Of a DNA stretch of 64,000 bases, positions 61,683 through 64,000 are shown piece by piece. The position numbers and the translations under genes are program-made. The DNA comes from CAXTSE01 sp964246985 (GTDB lineage Bacteria; Actinomycetota; Actinomycetes; Actinomycetales; Microbacteriaceae). The stretch spans positions 62,001-126,000 of the forward strand of contig CAXTSE010000002.1 of NCBI GenBank assembly GCA_964246985.1, read 5' to 3'. The notes under the pieces are model-generated. The model saw nothing but the letters and a program-made list of their open reading frames with translations. It did no database searches and was not told where the DNA came from. Within the stretch, counting starts at the first letter, position 1, and every line of letters starts with the position of its first letter.

Positions 61683-62372
61683 TCAGGCGTCGGGTGAGCC
61701 GGGCGAGCCGGCCCAGCGCGCGACCCGCGTCAGCAGCTGGCGATGCTCGGGCACCTCGAACGAGGCCCCGTCGTGGCCGAGCAGGTCGACGGCGACCCTC
61801 CCGCCGCCGGACTCCCGCGTCCAGACCAGCGGATGCCGCACCCCCTCGAGCTCGTGGCTCGCGATCACGCGCGATCCGCCGTGCTGATCGAGGCGGAGGT
61901 CGCTGTAGCGCTCGTCGTGGATGCGGAAGTCGTCGACGCCCACGGTCAGCTCGGGCGCCAGCGTGTCGTGCTCGACGTCGACCGGGAACACGCCGATCGG
62001 CGGATGCCCCGAGACACCCCAGATCCAGCGCGCGCCGACTGTCGCCTCCCACTCGTCCGACGCCGGGAACAGGCCGCTCGAGAGGTGCAGGACGACGAGG
62101 CCACGGCGGGCGGCCAGGTGCTGTCGGATGCCGGCGACCAGGCGCTCGTCGTCGGGGTGCGGGTCCGGACCGGCGCCCGCGTTGACCACCAGCAGAGCCG
62201 GCGGGTCGTCGGACGCCAGCGCGGCCAGCAGGTCGTCGACCCGATCGAGCACGGAGACCTCGAGGCCTCCGGAGCGCAACGCGTCGGCGGCACCGGCCAA
62301 CGACTCGGCGTAGGGATGCCACGGGTCGACGTAGTCGCCCCCGCCGGAGAAGAGGACGCTGCGGATCGTCAC
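61683..62372 (-). CDS. ThuA-domain protein (glutamine-amidotransferase-like trehalose/sugar utilisation)
   Basis: 229 residues. VTIRSVLFSGGGDYVDPWHPY opens a class I amidotransferase-like fold. ALLVVNAGAG, RRGLVVLHLSSGLFPASDEWEATVGARWIW and GGRVAVDLLGHDGASFEVPEHR match ThuA-like proteins, which are linked to sugar use but lack a settled reaction. GTG 62372 overlaps the xylulokinase stop (GTGA), so it is coexpressed with xylB and xylA. Confidence 0.85.
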   Translation of the reverse strand: MTIRSVLFSGGGDYVDPWHPYAESLAGAADALRSGGLEVSVLDRVDDLLAALASDDPPALLVVNAGAGPDPHPDDERLVAGIRQHLAARRGLVVLHLSSGLFPASDEWEATVGARWIWGVSGHPPIGVFPVDVEHDTLAPELTVGVDDFRIHDERYSDLRLDQHGGSRVIASHELEGVRHPLVWTRESGGGRVAVDLLGHDGASFEVPEHRQLLTRVARWAGSPGSPDA

Positions 62373-63790
62373 GCGCGGCGGGCGGCGTAGGCCGCCCGGA
62401 TCTCGGGGTGCGGATCCGACGCCGGCTCGGCCATCAGAGCCAGCGGCCAGCTGGGCCGGGTCCCGGTCAGGGCCCAGGCCGCCTGCGCGGCAGCCCCGAG
62501 CGCGACGTACTCGCCCGGCTCGGGCACCACGACGGGCACGTCGAAGACCTGCGATGCGATCGTCGCGACGGCCGGGTTCTGGGCCGCGCCCCCGATGATC
62601 AGGATCCGCTCGGCCTCGACGCCGCCCGCGCGCACCGCGTCCAGCCCGTCGGCGAGGCCGCACAGCATCCCCTCGATGGCCGCACGGGCGAGACCGGCGC
62701 GCGTCGTCGAGGCGAGGGTCATGCCGAACAGGGTGGCGGTGGCGTCCGGGAGGTTGGGGGTGCGCTCGCCCTCGAAGTAGGGCTGGAGCACGAGACCGGC
62801 GGCACCGGGAGCGGCCTCGAGAGCCAGCCGGCCGAGCTCCGCGTGGTCGACGGCGAGCAGGGTGGCGACCGCGTCGAGGATGCGGGCCGCGTTCAGGGTG
62901 GCGACCAGAGGCAGGAAGGCGCCCCCGGCATCCGCGAAGCCCGCCACGGTGCCCGTCGCGTCGGCGGCGGGGGTGCGGGTCACGGCGAAGACCGTGCCGC
63001 TCGTGCCGATCGAGACGACGACGTCGCCCGCCCGCGCGTCGAGGCCGAGCGCGGCGCCCGCGTTGTCGCCGGCACCGGGGCCGACGACGATCCCCGCGGG
63101 GACGCCGTCGAGCGCGACGGTCGTGCCGGCCAGCGCGCCGGGACCGAGCACACGCGGCAGGACGGCGTCATGGCCGAGGGCGGCGACGAGCAGCTCGCGG
63201 TCGTATTCGTTGCGGGCGGGCGACCAGTACGAGGTGCCGCTCGCGTCGCTGCGGTCGGAGGTGAGCTGCGCGAGCTCGGACCCGAGGGGTGCGGCGGGAT
63301 CGCCGGCGGGACCGAAGCCGCGCAGGCGCCAGGTGAGCCAGTCGTGGGGGAGCGCGACGGCCGCGACCCGCGCCGCGTTCTCGGGCTCGGCGTCGCGCAG
63401 CCAGCGCAGCTTGGCCCCGGTGAAGGACGCGACGGGCACGCTGCCCGTGCGCCGGGCCAGCTCGTCCGCGCCGAACTCGGCCACCAGTGCGGATGCGGCG
63501 TCGGCCGAGCGGGTGTCGTTCCACAACAGGGCGGGCCGGATCACCGCACCGGTCTCATCGAGGACCACCATGCCGTGCTGCTGGCCGGCGATCGAGATCG
63601 CGGCGACGTCGTCCAGTCCGCCCGCGTCAGAGAGGGCGGCGAGCAGCGCGTCCCACCATGCCGCCGGGTCCACCTCCGTGCCGGGCGGATGGGGCGCGCG
63701 ACCGGTGCGCACCACTTCGCCGGTCGCGGTGTCGCGCACCACCACCTTGCAGCTCTGCGTCGACGAGTCGACGCCGGCGACGAGTGTCAC
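62369..63790 (-). CDS. xylB: Xylulokinase
   Basis: 473 residues, FGGY family. TLVAGVDSSTQSCKVVVRD, ISIAGQQHGMVVLD near 65-78, VGPGAGDNAGAALGLDARAGDVVVSIGTSGTVFAV, and RILIIGGAAQNPAVATIASQVF near 395. Phosphorylates D-xylulose to xylulose 5-phosphate. GTG 63790 with GAGGGAGA upstream. It lies 27 bases after the xylose isomerase stop, the usual xylA-xylB pair. Confidence 0.95.
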   Translation of the reverse strand: MTLVAGVDSSTQSCKVVVRDTATGEVVRTGRAPHPPGTEVDPAAWWDALLAALSDAGGLDDVAAISIAGQQHGMVVLDETGAVIRPALLWNDTRSADAASALVAEFGADELARRTGSVPVASFTGAKLRWLRDAEPENAARVAAVALPHDWLTWRLRGFGPAGDPAAPLGSELAQLTSDRSDASGTSYWSPARNEYDRELLVAALGHDAVLPRVLGPGALAGTTVALDGVPAGIVVGPGAGDNAGAALGLDARAGDVVVSIGTSGTVFAVTRTPAADATGTVAGFADAGGAFLPLVATLNAARILDAVATLLAVDHAELGRLALEAAPGAAGLVLQPYFEGERTPNLPDATATLFGMTLASTTRAGLARAAIEGMLCGLADGLDAVRAGGVEAERILIIGGAAQNPAVATIASQVFDVPVVVPEPGEYVALGAAAQAAWALTGTRPSWPLALMAEPASDPHPEIRAAYAARRA

Positions 63791-63817
63791 GGCTCTCCCT
63801 CGGGTTCGACAGGCTCG

Positions 63818-64000
63818 CTACCGCGCGCCCAGCAGGTGCTCGGTGGCGAGCTGCTGCAGCTTCACGAAGCCGAAGCCCTTGCCGCCGAGGTAGGCGTCGG
63901 CGTCGAAGTCCTCGTACGAGGCGCGGTCGGCGAGCAGGTCGTCGTAGCTCTCGCCCTCGCCCAGCGTCGGGGTCGACAGCTCGAGGACCTTCGAGGCCTC
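63818..64000 (-). CDS. xylA: Xylose isomerase, C-terminal end only
   Basis: The last 60 codons of a minus-strand gene whose start is beyond the window. It reads SYDDLLADRASYEDFDADAY and then GFGFVKLQQLATEHLLGAR, the characteristic C-terminus of actinobacterial xylose isomerase, and stops TAG at 63818-63820. Converts D-xylose to D-xylulose, the substrate of the neighbouring xylB product. Confidence 0.9.
   Translation of the reverse strand, partial: EASKVLELSTPTLGEGESYDDLLADRASYEDFDADAYLGGKGFGFVKLQQLATEHLLGAR

Overview
The window reads as chromosome of a high-GC (about 70% G+C) actinobacterium, most likely Microbacteriaceae and Microbacterium-like. The clues are dense GTGA/ATGA gene overlaps, many GTG starts, many apparently leaderless genes, the order aspartate aminotransferase - tRNA-Trp - secE - nusG - rplK - rplA near hadAB-type MaoC genes and murB, a NusG with a long acidic N-terminus, and a LAMTG-type sorting signal. 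I see no prophage, insertion sequence or CRISPR array. One 10-N assembly gap sits at 1415-1424.

Layout. 1-2.2 kb: the kinase/aminotransferase fusion gene, interrupted by the gap and by an apparent frameshift. 2.28-2.54 kb: an unusual AT-rich regulatory region, a 26-codon peptide gene and a large hairpin. 2.7-5.5 kb: two MaoC dehydratase genes, murB and a PfkB kinase, overlapping end to end. 5.6-9.2 kb: an ABC exporter with a two-component system (minus strand). 9.3-13.2 kb: two divergent PspC-domain units, one of them a two-component system. 13.3-16 kb: a frameshifted DUF559 gene and the lysE/lysG pair. 16-21 kb: a CAP-domain secreted protein, aspartate aminotransferase and a large LAMTG-anchored surface protein. 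21.3-24.1 kb: tRNA-Trp, secE, nusG, rplK, rplA. 24.2-31 kb: assorted metabolic, membrane and regulatory genes. 31-32.1 kb: L10 leader, rplJ, rplL. 32.3-34 kb: a TPR/LuxR regulator. 34-38.8 kb: a LacI-controlled CUT1 sugar importer. 38.9-42.2 kb: an ABC exporter and DUF305/DUF3105 genes. 42.4-46.9 kb: cystathionine beta-synthase, cystathionine gamma-lyase/synthase, an amino acid permease and a cyclase-family enzyme. 47-64 kb: pentose utilisation.

The pentose region is coherent. LacI regulator 1 lies beside mmsA-mmsB-chvE, and regulator 2 precedes araB-araD-araA, followed by a second chvE-mmsA-mmsB set. A convergent xylA(partial)-xylB-thuA operon follows. Palindromes upstream of the LacI genes and their targets fit local repression relieved by sugar. 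Imported arabinose and xylose would be converted to xylulose 5-phosphate.

The most unusual locus is 2290-2541. Four stacked inverted repeats overlap a good promoter. Mutually exclusive hairpins and a perfect Shine-Dalgarno precede a 26-aa acidic peptide ending in a CxxCQ motif, with a long stem-loop after it. A second signal is a 23-bp near-identical motif (TAGGGGGGAC...CGGGGTACA) upstream of both the CAP-domain gene and the TPR/LuxR regulator gene, which suggests a small regulon. Functional calls rest on recognisable motifs and family knowledge only; no database search was possible.
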